NCBI GenBank assembly: GCA_910588245.1
Contig: CAJUQP010000021.1
Span: forward strand, 1-55,814
Source of the DNA: an uncultured Muribaculaceae bacterium
GTDB taxonomy: Bacteria > Bacteroidota > Bacteroidia > Bacteroidales > Muribaculaceae
DNA: 55,814 nucleotides
Direction of reading: 5' to 3'
Part shown: positions 37,116-45,071 of the stretch, one piece after another
How the letters are laid out: every line of letters starts with the position of its first letter
Numbering within the stretch: the stretch's first letter is position 1
Notes under the pieces: generated by a model
What the model saw: only the letters and a program-made list of their open reading frames with translations
What the model was told of the DNA's origin: nothing
Databases searched by the model: none
Program-made: the position numbers and the translations under genes

Positions 37116-39371
37116 TCAATCCTGTCGCCTTCCGAGCGGGAGGGTGAACCAGAACAGGGATCCCCGCCCGGGTCCCCTCGATTCCGCGCCGATCTCTCCT
37201 CCGAGCTTCTCCACAATGCTCTTGCTTATGGAGAGTCCCAGACCTGTGCCCTGCACGAAATTGTCGAGTTTCGTAAACCGCTCGAACAGTTTGTCTATGT
37301 CCTCGTGCGCGATCCCCTTTCCGGTGTCGCGCACGAAAAGATACACCTCCTTATCTCTGACCTCGTAGCCGAACGTGATGCTCCCCCTGGGCGTGAACTT
37401 GATGGCGTTCGTCAGCAGGTTGATGAGCACCTGGCTCACGCGCTCCTGGTCTGTGTCGACCACACATTCCGGCGCGCCGGCCACCATGTTGAGCGCCACC
37501 TGCCGAGGCAGACGCATCCTCACGGTCCCCTCCACGGTCTCCAGCAGCTTGTTGAGATCCACGGGGGCGATGTTTACCTCAAGCGTGTTCGACTCCACTT
37601 TCTCCGTGTCGAGCACGTCGCCGATGATCTTGAGCAGCAGCTCGTTGTTGAGTTCTATGAGATTGACGAAGCGCTCGCGCTTCGCCGTATTGTCGGTCTT
37701 GATCAGGAGCCTCGAGAAGCCCACTATCGCGTTGAGCGGCGTGCGTATCTCGTGGCTCATGTTGGCAAGGAAAGCCATCTTCTGCCGGTCTGACTCCGTG
37801 GCTTTCTCCCGCGCCTCTATAAGCATCGCCTCCTTCCTCTTCTGGTCGGTGATGTCTACGGCGAATATGTCGAGCTCGCCGTCCTTCCCCTTGTCATCGT
37901 CGTTGATGCTGGCCATAAACTCGTAATCGGTGTCGCTCTTCTCAAAATGATGGGAGAAGCGCACTATCCGCCGCTCGCGCAGCAATTTCTCCACAAACGC
38001 CGAGATCATACGGTTGTCGAAGAGTTTCGAGGGCTTCCCGGGGAGGGAGTTGCAGAGCAGAAGATTGGTGAACATGTCGTTGTAGCCGTGATAGTCCACA
38101 TCCGTCACGTTCCCGCCGCTGTCGCGGCGCACTGTCGCCTGAGAGTAGCCGATCGGCATCTTCCCCACCAGGCAGTCGCGGGCGCGGAGCATCTCTATCC
38201 GTTTCTTCTGATAGATGATCTTGAAGGTCACGATGCCCGCCGCCAGAAGCAGTATAGCCCCCACCGCGATGAAGTGGAAGCGGTATTGCTCCCAGGGGGT
38301 GGCCGGACGGTTGAGGAAGACCGTGCCCGGCGGACACGAGCTGACGGGCACGCTGTCGCGCACGAGCATGGGATAGTTCACCATCGGGAACCATGTATCC
38401 ACACGCCGGAAGGGCACCTTCCTCATGTCTTTGTCGGCCAGGAGGTCGTCGAGTGCCTCGAATATGTCTTTGCGCTGCTCCTCGGGCGAGGGGAAGCAGC
38501 CCCCCATTATGCCGTAGCTGAAATATGCCGAACGGAGCCCGAACACGGGGCGGCGTCCCCCCGTTATCATGCGCGCCTCCCCGGCTATCAGCTGAGGATA
38601 GCCGTGGATCGTGATGCGCTCGAAAAACCAGGTGGAGAGCAACAGCCCCGTCGCGGGGTCGTTGTTGCTGAGATACTGCTGCAGCAGTTTCCCGTTTTCG
38701 TCGCTCGCCACAAGCCATTCATATTCCATGCCGGGATATTCCTCCGCGAGGTAATCCTTTATCTGGTGGCTCAGGTGCCGGTTGAGATAGAGCGCGTCGG
38801 CCACGAACACCAGCCGCCTCATGTCGGGAAACATCTGCTTCATCATCCCTATCGTCTCCTTGTAGAGGTTGGGGGCATGCACGAGCGTGAAGTCATACTT
38901 CCCCTGCAGCTCGCTGAGCGGGCGCAGCCCGGAGCATGTCGCGCTGTCGTCGTCGGAGTGCGTGAAGTAGAAATCCAGGGGGCCGTATTGGTCCGACTGG
39001 GCCACCAGGAGCATCGGCACGTCGCCCCATTGCTCCACGATCACGTCGCGGAGGGTGAACGAGAAGTTACCCACCAGCACCAGATAGTCCGGCCTCCTCC
39101 CTGCATAGCGCGCCAGGAAGCCTTTCTTCATGTTCTCGTAGTCTGCCGCGTTGTGTATCAGCGTGGAGTTCAGATAGACCACCTCCGTGGCCGTGAATCC
39201 CTTACGGTTGGATATCTCGTTGAGCACCGGGGTCACGATCTCCTGAGCCCACGGCGCCCCGTCGTTGTATGAGTTGATGATAAGGAGCCTCTTCCTCTCC
39301 GCGCCGAGCGCGTGGGGGGGATGGAGACAGAGCGATACAAGGATCGCGAATATGACGGTTGCGGTTCTCAT
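37116..39371 (-). CDS. Sensor histidine kinase, paralogue, in the exopolysaccharide operon
   Basis: Kinase of 751 residues with the same layout as the 32705 gene: signal peptide, substrate-binding-protein-like sensor (LLIINSYNDGAPWAQEIVTP; PDYLVLVGNFSFTLRDVIVE), membrane segment (about 374-394), PAS-like part, HisKA with H540 (LANMSHEIRTPLNAIVGFS) and HATPase, without a receiver. Its ATG overlaps the stop of the dehydrogenase gene, so it is translationally coupled to sugar-nucleotide synthesis. This implies that polymer synthesis and sensing are produced together; it may sense the polymer or its breakdown products, which is inference. A C7 run (about 39315-39321) lies in the signal-peptide codons. 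Confidence 0.9.
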   Translation of the reverse strand: MRTATVIFAILVSLCLHPPHALGAERKRLLIINSYNDGAPWAQEIVTPVLNEISNRKGFTATEVVYLNSTLIHNAADYENMKKGFLARYAGRRPDYLVLVGNFSFTLRDVIVEQWGDVPMLLVAQSDQYGPLDFYFTHSDDDSATCSGLRPLSELQGKYDFTLVHAPNLYKETIGMMKQMFPDMRRLVFVADALYLNRHLSHQIKDYLAEEYPGMEYEWLVASDENGKLLQQYLSNNDPATGLLLSTWFFERITIHGYPQLIAGEARMITGGRRPVFGLRSAYFSYGIMGGCFPSPEEQRKDIFEALDDLLADKDMRKVPFRRVDTWFPMVNYPMLVRDSVPVSSCPPGTVFLNRPATPWEQYRFHFIAVGAILLLAAGIVTFKIIYQKKRIEMLRARDCLVGKMPIGYSQATVRRDSGGNVTDVDYHGYNDMFTNLLLCNSLPGKPSKLFDNRMISAFVEKLLRERRIVRFSHHFEKSDTDYEFMASINDDDKGKDGELDIFAVDITDQKRKEAMLIEAREKATESDRQKMAFLANMSHEIRTPLNAIVGFSRLLIKTDNTAKRERFVNLIELNNELLLKIIGDVLDTEKVESNTLEVNIAPVDLNKLLETVEGTVRMRLPRQVALNMVAGAPECVVDTDQERVSQVLINLLTNAIKFTPRGSITFGYEVRDKEVYLFVRDTGKGIAHEDIDKLFERFTKLDNFVQGTGLGLSISKSIVEKLGGEIGAESRGPGRGSLFWFTLPLGRRQD

Positions 39372-40678
39372 AAGCTTGTCTCTCTCTTCTTTATGCAGGC
39401 CGAAACCCGCGGATTAACTATGCCGCAGTCCACACACTCCGGCGCACGGGCCCCCTCCAGGTCGAGAGTCTCGAAGCAGCTGTGGTCTACGCAATGCACC
39501 ACAACGTCGTATGGCCCCGCCGCCATGACCTCCTCCAGCTCTCCCGTCACGGGGAGCTCGCCGTATTCGGCCCTGACCCCCTCAAGATCGACCACCGGAT
39601 CATAAGCCACCACCTTCGAGCCGTAGCGGCGCAGGCTCGTGAAGGTGTCGTAGGTCTTCGTGTTGCGTATGTCGGGGCAGTCCTTCTTGAAGGAGAACCC
39701 TAATATGAGTATCCGTGCCTCGTTGAGGGGCATGTTGCGCCGGTTGAGCGCCTCCACCACCTGGTCGGCGAGATAGAAGCCCATCGACTCGTTGACGCTC
39801 CGCGCCTCTGTCATCAGCCGGGGATGCATTCCGTGGAGCTCCGCCTTCCTGATCAGGTAGTAGGGATCCACGCTTATGCAATGCCCCCCGACAAGCCCGG
39901 GATGGAAGTCGAGGAAATTCCATTTCGTCGACGCCGCCTCGAGCACCTCCTCGGTGTCTATCCCCAGGGCGTTGAACACTTTCGCCACCTCGTTGATGAA
40001 GGCGATGTTCACGTCGCGCTGCGTGTTCTCGACAATCTTCGCGGCCTCGGCCACCCTTATGGAGGGGGCGCGGTAGGTGCCTCCCCTCACCACCGACGAA
40101 TAGACCCTCTCGACCCTGTCGGCCGCCTCCGGTGTCGATCCCGACACGATCTTGCAGATATTGGCCACCGTGTGCACCCTGTCGCCGGGGTTGACGCGCT
40201 CCGGCGAATACCCCACGCTGAAATCCCTGTCGCAGACGAGGCCCGACGCCTTCTCTATCAGCGGGATGCAGAATTCCTCGGTGGTGCCGGGATAGACGGT
40301 GCTCTCGAAGACGGCGATATCGCCCGGAGAAATAACCTTGCCGATGGTCTCCGAGGCCTGCTGGAGAGCCCGCAGGTCGGGTTCGTGGCTGGAATTGACC
40401 GGTGTAGGGACGGCCACGATATAGAACGAGCAGCCGCGCAGGGCCTCCACGTCGTCCGTGCACCTCAGGCCCCCGCCGAGGGCGGCGCGGAGCTCCGCGG
40501 GCGTCACCTCCTTCGTGGAGTCGTAGTGGCCGTTGATCTCCCGCAGCCTTCGCGCCGATATGTCGAAGCCCGTCACGTCATATCGCGTGGCGAACAGGCA
40601 GGCCAGCGGCAGGCCCACATATCCCAGTCCTATTATCCCTATCCTTTCGTTCCGGTTGTTCCGGCAGTTGAGGTCCAT
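39368..40678 (-). CDS. UDP-N-acetylhexosamine 6-dehydrogenase (WbpO/TviB-like)
   Basis: Nucleotide-sugar dehydrogenase, 436 residues, cytoplasmic, NAD-dependent four-electron oxidation of the sugar C6 to a uronic acid. N-terminal Rossmann motif GIIGLGYVGLP, the VPTPV loop, ESTVYPGTTEEFCIPLIEKA, a central KWNFLDFHPGLVGGHCISVD with catalytic C267, and FSFKKDCPDIRNTK near the C-terminus. The sequence is closer to the TviB/WbpO group (UDP-GlcNAc/GalNAc to the uronate) than to UDP-glucose dehydrogenases, judged from the ESTVYPGTTEE and ENTQRDVNIAFINE stretches. It lies 47 bp after the synthase gene and should supply its acidic precursor. The exact sugar is not certain. Confidence 0.88.
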   Translation of the reverse strand: MDLNCRNNRNERIGIIGLGYVGLPLACLFATRYDVTGFDISARRLREINGHYDSTKEVTPAELRAALGGGLRCTDDVEALRGCSFYIVAVPTPVNSSHEPDLRALQQASETIGKVISPGDIAVFESTVYPGTTEEFCIPLIEKASGLVCDRDFSVGYSPERVNPGDRVHTVANICKIVSGSTPEAADRVERVYSSVVRGGTYRAPSIRVAEAAKIVENTQRDVNIAFINEVAKVFNALGIDTEEVLEAASTKWNFLDFHPGLVGGHCISVDPYYLIRKAELHGMHPRLMTEARSVNESMGFYLADQVVEALNRRNMPLNEARILILGFSFKKDCPDIRNTKTYDTFTSLRRYGSKVVAYDPVVDLEGVRAEYGELPVTGELEEVMAAGPYDVVVHCVDHSCFETLDLEGARAPECVDCGIVNPRVSACIKKRETSL

Positions 40679-40725
40679 TGTCAGTTCAGTTCCTTGTTAA
40701 GTCGCAATTCCTTGCGGTTTATGAT

Positions 40726-42048
40726 TCATAATCCCTCGGCGAGCGCTACGGCCGAGGTCTTCTCCGGGTTCCATTTGTCGCGGTATGAGGTGCGGAAGAA
40801 GATCTCCGCGGTGTGGCCCGCCAGGCGCGCCACCCTCAGGAAATAGCCCATGTAGAGCGTGTGGAACAGCAGCAGCGCGCCCAGGCGCCGCTCCTGCCGC
40901 GAGCGTTCCGACACCACCTGCATCGCCACGAACGCCATGATCGAGAAGGAGAGACGTATGAGCCAGCCCACGATGATGATGTCGGCGATACGGTCGGCGT
41001 TGCTCAGGAAGAGCGTGATGATGTAGAAGAGCCATATGTAGTTGAAGACGCAGTCGTAGATGATGCAGTCCAGGTTGGAGATCATGTTGGAGAAGGAGAA
41101 GTTGCGGTTGCTCCAGAAGATGTCGCGGTGCTTGCGCACGCGGAAGCGTATCAGCGACTTCGACCATCTCAGCCTCTGCTTGAAGAGCTTGCTCCATTTC
41201 ACGGGCACGCTCGTCAGGCACACGGCCTTGTTGGCGAACCTCACCTTGTAGCCCGCCTTGCGGATCTTCTGCGTGATGTCGCCGTCGAGCCCCGGGCCTA
41301 TGTCCCAGCCCCCCAGCTGGCGGAGGGTCTCCGTCTCGAAGGCCCCGAAGGCCCCCGAGATGATATGGAAGATGCCCAGCATGTCGGTGGCCATGCGCCC
41401 GATCTGGATGGTGCGCAGGTATTCCAGGGCCTGCATCGAGGAGCACATGGAGTCGTCGGCGTTGCGCACCTTTATGCAGCCCCCCACACCCCTCACGTCG
41501 CGGTCCATGTAGAAGGGTATGAGGATCTGCTCTATGGCGTCGCGGTCGAGCGAGGAGTCGGCGTCGATGTGCACCAGATATTTGCCGCGGGCATGCTCCA
41601 GCCCGCAGTTGGCCGCCGAGGCCTTCCCTCCGCGGTCTTTCATGCGGAAGAAGCCGTCGATGAACCCCGCGCGCTGAAGGTCGGCGCAGATCAGGGGGGT
41701 GGCGTCGTCAGAGCCGTCGTCGATGATCAGGAGCTCGAAGTTGCTGTAGGTCTGTTCGCGCAGCGACTCTATGAGATGGTAGAGGTTCTTACCCTCGTTC
41801 TTGCCGGGGGCCATGATCGTGACCAGCGGACGCTCCACGTGGAGGGCCCGCCGGGCCTCCGCCTCGCGCCGCACGCGTCCGCGCCACGTCGCGCCGTAGC
41901 GCGCCACGGCCACGATGTCGGTCAGGTAATAGCGCGGAAACTCCACGAAGAGAAGAAACCAGTAGGTGGTCACCAGATAGTCCCACGACAGGTTGGCCGT
42001 GAAGCACGCTATGATGCCGTCGATTATGCCGAACACGTAGTCTGTCAT
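40726..42048 (-). CDS. Processive membrane glycosyltransferase (GT2 polysaccharide synthase)
   Basis: Inner-membrane synthase, 440 residues. A membrane segment (about 24-45), then the GT2 catalytic domain: VTIMAPGKNEGKN, DDGS at 111-114, IDADSSLD (DxD at 162-164), SGAFGAFE, GLDGD at 254-257 in place of the usual TED, and QRLRW at 291-295, the mark of processive enzymes such as cellulose, PNAG, hyaluronan or alginate synthases. Three or more membrane segments follow. It would polymerise the product of the adjacent dehydrogenase and push the chain across the membrane. Its start overlaps the end of the TackOD1-like gene by 4 bp. It has no PilZ domain. Which sugar is used is inferred only from the neighbour. 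Confidence 0.9.
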   Translation of the reverse strand: MTDYVFGIIDGIIACFTANLSWDYLVTTYWFLLFVEFPRYYLTDIVAVARYGATWRGRVRREAEARRALHVERPLVTIMAPGKNEGKNLYHLIESLREQTYSNFELLIIDDGSDDATPLICADLQRAGFIDGFFRMKDRGGKASAANCGLEHARGKYLVHIDADSSLDRDAIEQILIPFYMDRDVRGVGGCIKVRNADDSMCSSMQALEYLRTIQIGRMATDMLGIFHIISGAFGAFETETLRQLGGWDIGPGLDGDITQKIRKAGYKVRFANKAVCLTSVPVKWSKLFKQRLRWSKSLIRFRVRKHRDIFWSNRNFSFSNMISNLDCIIYDCVFNYIWLFYIITLFLSNADRIADIIIVGWLIRLSFSIMAFVAMQVVSERSRQERRLGALLLFHTLYMGYFLRVARLAGHTAEIFFRTSYRDKWNPEKTSAVALAEGL

Positions 42049-43469
42049 TCCCTCTCCTCCTCTATCCGTTTTATGAACTGCTCCACGTCGTCGCCCGGAT
42101 GGTAGACGTAGGTGTCGACCATCTCAAACTGGAAACCGCGGTGAAGCTCCTGATAGTCGCGCAGCTGCTCCTTTATCTCAAACTCCATGTCGGCCAGCGC
42201 CTTGGCCACCTCCCCGTCGGGCACGCGGCAGAGGAAGTAATAATTGTTGCCCCACATGGCCTGCTTGTAGTTGAAGAAGCGCTGGAGGGTCTGCACGACC
42301 GGCGGCACGGCGTCACGCTCCGTCACCTCGTCGAGCGCCGGGTCGAAGATATAGAAGCGCCCGACGATCACCATGGCCTCCCCCAGGATGTCGGGCCCCG
42401 TGAACTGGCGCAGATAGGCTATGAAGTCAGTCATCGACGAATAACCGTAGAAGCCCGTGTGGTTGAGCGTCCGCTCCACCTCGTTGCTCGCGAAGGCCTT
42501 GATACCCTCCGGCGTGAACTCGTATTCCTCCACGTCTACCGGCTTGAGCTCGTCGGGACGCCAGGAGCGGCGGTTGTTGGTGCAGAGCACTCTCATGGCG
42601 GGATACATGAACGTGTTGTAGCACTGCCGGCATGTGTAGACCGACGAGGGGCGGTCGTAGTCCACCCCGATGTGCCGCAGCAGATGGTGACATTTGGGGC
42701 AGCGCAGCTCTCCGTCGCTCATGTAGGTGTGCTCCGGAGAGACGTTGGCGCAGCGGAAATGATGGATCACCGGCTCCTCATCCACCTCGGAGCTCCCGCA
42801 TTTCGGGCAGGTCTCGAAGAAGAGCAGGTGGCTGCTGTTGCAGATCGGGCATACGTGGATGCGGTCGATGAAGCGGGTGCGCCGTATGTAGCCCAGGCGC
42901 AGCAACTGGCTGTGGAAGAACTCGCGCTCCTCGGCCTGTATGGTCTGCTGCCCTGCGAACCAGAGCGTGTAGTAGTAGAGGGCCATGTAGCCCTCGCTCA
43001 GCCCCGGAGTGGGCTGCGACGAGAAGGTGTAACGCCCCCGGGATATGGCGAAGCGGCAGAGCCTCACCACCTCCTCTGCGTGCGTCACCACCGGGGGCGT
43101 GCCCAGCAGGAAGTTCTGCCGGCGCATATTCGCGTAAATATCCTCTATGGTGCGCGCCATGGAGTTGTCGGAGGGGGAGGTGGCGTAACCGTCGACGATC
43201 ACCTCAGTCTTCCCGAGCCACCCCGTGAGGCGGCGCGTCACGAAGCACGGCTTGAAGCGGCACTTCTCCGAGAGCAGCGGCGACGCCAGGCGTATGGCAA
43301 GCATGTTGCGGTCCATCACGCTGTCGATCACGTTGATGAAGATCGCGTCGAAATCCTCGAAATGAAGCTCCGGGATTCCGTCTACGTTGACCGGCTCGTT
43401 GACCACCAGTATGCGGTGCTGGTTGCGGTTGGTCACTATATGGTAGGGTGCGTCATTTGCTTCTTTCAT
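42045..43469 (-). CDS. Zinc-ribbon TackOD1-like protein with degenerate GGDEF-like C-terminus
   Basis: A 474-residue cytoplasmic protein. Residues 1-120 read like a receiver-type alpha/beta domain without a clear phospho-Asp. Residues 200-300 hold repeated metal-binding pairs: C207/C210, C221/C224, HH236-237 with C240, C257/C260 (CPKCHHLLRHIGVDYDRPSS) and C280/C283. This pattern fits the TackOD1 output domain known from archaeal and bacterial signalling proteins. The last 140 residues look like a GGDEF fold in which the signature has become GNNYY (407-411), so no cyclase activity is expected. It overlaps the HlyD-like gene by 17 bp and the synthase gene by 4 bp. Likely role: regulatory partner of the synthase. 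The family call is from memory of the motif and uncertain. Confidence 0.6.
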   Translation of the reverse strand: MKEANDAPYHIVTNRNQHRILVVNEPVNVDGIPELHFEDFDAIFINVIDSVMDRNMLAIRLASPLLSEKCRFKPCFVTRRLTGWLGKTEVIVDGYATSPSDNSMARTIEDIYANMRRQNFLLGTPPVVTHAEEVVRLCRFAISRGRYTFSSQPTPGLSEGYMALYYYTLWFAGQQTIQAEEREFFHSQLLRLGYIRRTRFIDRIHVCPICNSSHLLFFETCPKCGSSEVDEEPVIHHFRCANVSPEHTYMSDGELRCPKCHHLLRHIGVDYDRPSSVYTCRQCYNTFMYPAMRVLCTNNRRSWRPDELKPVDVEEYEFTPEGIKAFASNEVERTLNHTGFYGYSSMTDFIAYLRQFTGPDILGEAMVIVGRFYIFDPALDEVTERDAVPPVVQTLQRFFNYKQAMWGNNYYFLCRVPDGEVAKALADMEFEIKEQLRDYQELHRGFQFEMVDTYVYHPGDDVEQFIKRIEEERE

Positions 43470-44685
43470 CTCTCTTCTCCTTTGTTTTTGTCCTGAGGGT
43501 GTCGCTTATCGGCACGAGGTGCCCCCCCTTCTTCTCGGTCATCATCCCCTTTCCGGTGGTGAACCAGTAGTAGTCGGGGCGGCGGCGCGCGGTGTCGGCC
43601 TCATCCTCGAAGATATGGAAATTCTTGATCCTCACGGCCACCGGCATACCCGAGGCGAGTGCCCACAGGGGCACGGTCTGCCCCTTGTCGAGGTTGAAGA
43701 TCGCTATGACCGCCGTGTTCTTCTTCGAGAAATAGCTCCTCAGGTTCTCGGGGATCATCTCCGTGCGCGTGCCCAGCACGCTGACGGAGGCCCTGAAGCT
43801 CACATCGTCGTTGACCACCACCTCGGCCCGCGAGTTGTTGGTCACCTTGTCCATCTTGTCGACGGGCACATATGCCACCACCTTAAGGTTGTTGGCCTCC
43901 AGGTTGAGGTGCTGCTTGGTCATGATCTCCTCCTCCTTGAAGAAGATCATGTGGATGGGGGCCTTCACGTCGGTGATGATCGAGGAGTCGCTGGCCAGAC
44001 GGTAAGACACGGCCCTCCGCATGGAGGCGGCGCGGGCGTCGTCGTAGATCTGAGGCACCAGCGTGCTGTCGTTGGCCATGCGCCGGCGCTGAAACACCAC
44101 GCGGGTCTCGTCGCGCGTGCGCCGCAACGCCCCCAATTCCCCTTGCAGGGCCTTCAGACGCGCCACGGCCTCGCTCAGCTCCCGCTGCAGGTCGAGCTTG
44201 TGGGAGTTGCTGCTCAGTCCTAAGGCGATGTCGCGGTCTTCCGCCGCTATCTGCTTGCGTAGCTCGGCTATGCGCACCTTCATCACCTCTATCTGCTGCC
44301 GCGCCGTCTCATATTGCAGCTTATAGTTGCGGCTCACCGCCACCATCGGCGGCTCATCGTCAGGATTCACGCTGTTGACCAGAAGGTCGAGCATGTAATA
44401 GGAATAAAGTGTGTCGCCCGGGGTCACCAGGTCGCCGGTGTGTACATACACGCTGTCGAGATAAATGTCGAAGGGCGTGCGCACCTTGTTGGTGTCGACG
44501 TGCACATAGCCGTCGAGTTCCGTATAATATACGTGGTGGCCTATGTAGAGAGCCAGCGCCGCGAGTATGGCCACAAGTATGGCCACCGACACTATCTGCT
44601 GCCGGTTGACCTTGCGCTTGCGACGCTTGAGGATCTCCTCTATGTTCTCCTTCTCTTCAAACGAGCGGTATGTGAAATTCTTCAC
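43453..44685 (-). CDS. HlyD/Alg44-like membrane fusion protein
   Basis: Periplasmic adaptor, 410 residues, GTG start. A short basic cytoplasmic tail (EEILKRRKRKVNRQ), a membrane segment (about 29-50), a barrel strand pair (GYVHVDTNKVRTPFDIYLDS, VHTGDLVTPGDTLY), a long coiled coil (about 120-205), then the second half of the lipoyl/barrel region (DVKAPIHMIFFKEEEIMTK; NNLKVVAYVPVDKMDKVTNN). It should bridge the synthase in the inner membrane and the TolC-like channel. The order synthase-adaptor recalls Alg8-Alg44 of alginate systems, but the PilZ domain of Alg44 is missing. A 386-bp repeat-filled gap separates it from the channel gene. Confidence 0.85.
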   Translation of the reverse strand: MKNFTYRSFEEKENIEEILKRRKRKVNRQQIVSVAILVAILAALALYIGHHVYYTELDGYVHVDTNKVRTPFDIYLDSVYVHTGDLVTPGDTLYSYYMLDLLVNSVNPDDEPPMVAVSRNYKLQYETARQQIEVMKVRIAELRKQIAAEDRDIALGLSSNSHKLDLQRELSEAVARLKALQGELGALRRTRDETRVVFQRRRMANDSTLVPQIYDDARAASMRRAVSYRLASDSSIITDVKAPIHMIFFKEEEIMTKQHLNLEANNLKVVAYVPVDKMDKVTNNSRAEVVVNDDVSFRASVSVLGTRTEMIPENLRSYFSKKNTAVIAIFNLDKGQTVPLWALASGMPVAVRIKNFHIFEDEADTARRRPDYYWFTTGKGMMTEKKGGHLVPISDTLRTKTKEKRDERSK

Positions 44686-44714
44686 TGTCTAATGCTAATT
44701 TAAACGTTCTTTAA

Positions 44715-44905
44715 AGGTTAAAGTGTTAATGGTTAAAGGTTAAAGGGTTGAGAGTTGAGGGTGGAGGGTTGAGGGTTGAGTGTGGAGAGTTGAGGGTTGA
44801 GGGTGGAGAGTTGAGAGTTGAGGGTGGAGAGTTGAGAGTTGAGGGTTGAGGGTGGAGAGTTGAGAGTTGAGAGTTGACAGTTGAGGGTTGAGAGTTGACA
44901 GTTGA
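44715..44905 (+). repeat. Minisatellite of 7-bp GTTGAGG/GTTGAGA-type units
   Basis: About 160 bp of near-perfect 7-mer units (GTTGAGA, GTTGAGG, GTGGAGA, GTTGACA) from about 44746, preceded by GGTTAAA units. The 7-bp period keeps all frames of the opposite strand open (STLNSQ-type peptides), which is a by-product. It lies in the gap between the TolC-like and HlyD-like genes. Confidence 0.9.
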
Positions 44906-44929
44906 CGGTAAACTCTCCAACCAAAAAAT

Positions 44930-44960
44930 CTCTGCGAGCCCTCTGCGCCTCTGCGTGAGG
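44930..44960 (+). repeat. Dispersed CTCTGCG repeat, intergenic copy
   Basis: The 31-bp stretch beginning CTCTGCGAGCCCTCTGCGCC also occurs, on this strand and inverted, in the repeat region 54216-54780 about 9.5 kb away. It is an intergenic repeat family; no coding part is visible. Confidence 0.85.
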
Positions 44961-45070
44961 TTTCCAATCCCGTCCAAACACAATCCTCTGCGTGAGGTTT
45001 CCAATCCCGTCCAAACACAATCCTCTGCGTGAGGTTTCCAATCCCGTCCAAACACAATCCTCTGCGTGAA
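44948..45070 (+). repeat. Three tandem 37-bp repeats plus partial copy
   Basis: Perfect units at 44948-44984, 44985-45021 and 45022-45058, then a partial one. Each starts CCTCTGCGTGAGG, the end of the dispersed repeat, followed by TTTCCAATCCCGTCC. The units are directly joined without spacers, so this is not a CRISPR array. Confidence 0.9.
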
Positions 45071-45071
45071 A

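Noticed and set aside
39315..39321. C7 run in the signal peptide of the sensor kinase as a phase switch
   Set aside because: The gene is in frame and C7 is short for efficient slippage; it remains only a weak possibility.
40813..42105. 430-residue open frame antisense to the GT2 synthase, and similar frames over the neighbouring genes
   Set aside because: Shadow frames caused by high GC; the leftward genes carry all catalytic motifs.
44948..45070. Possible CRISPR array (37-bp repeats)
   Set aside because: The repeats are joined directly without spacers and no cas gene is in the window.
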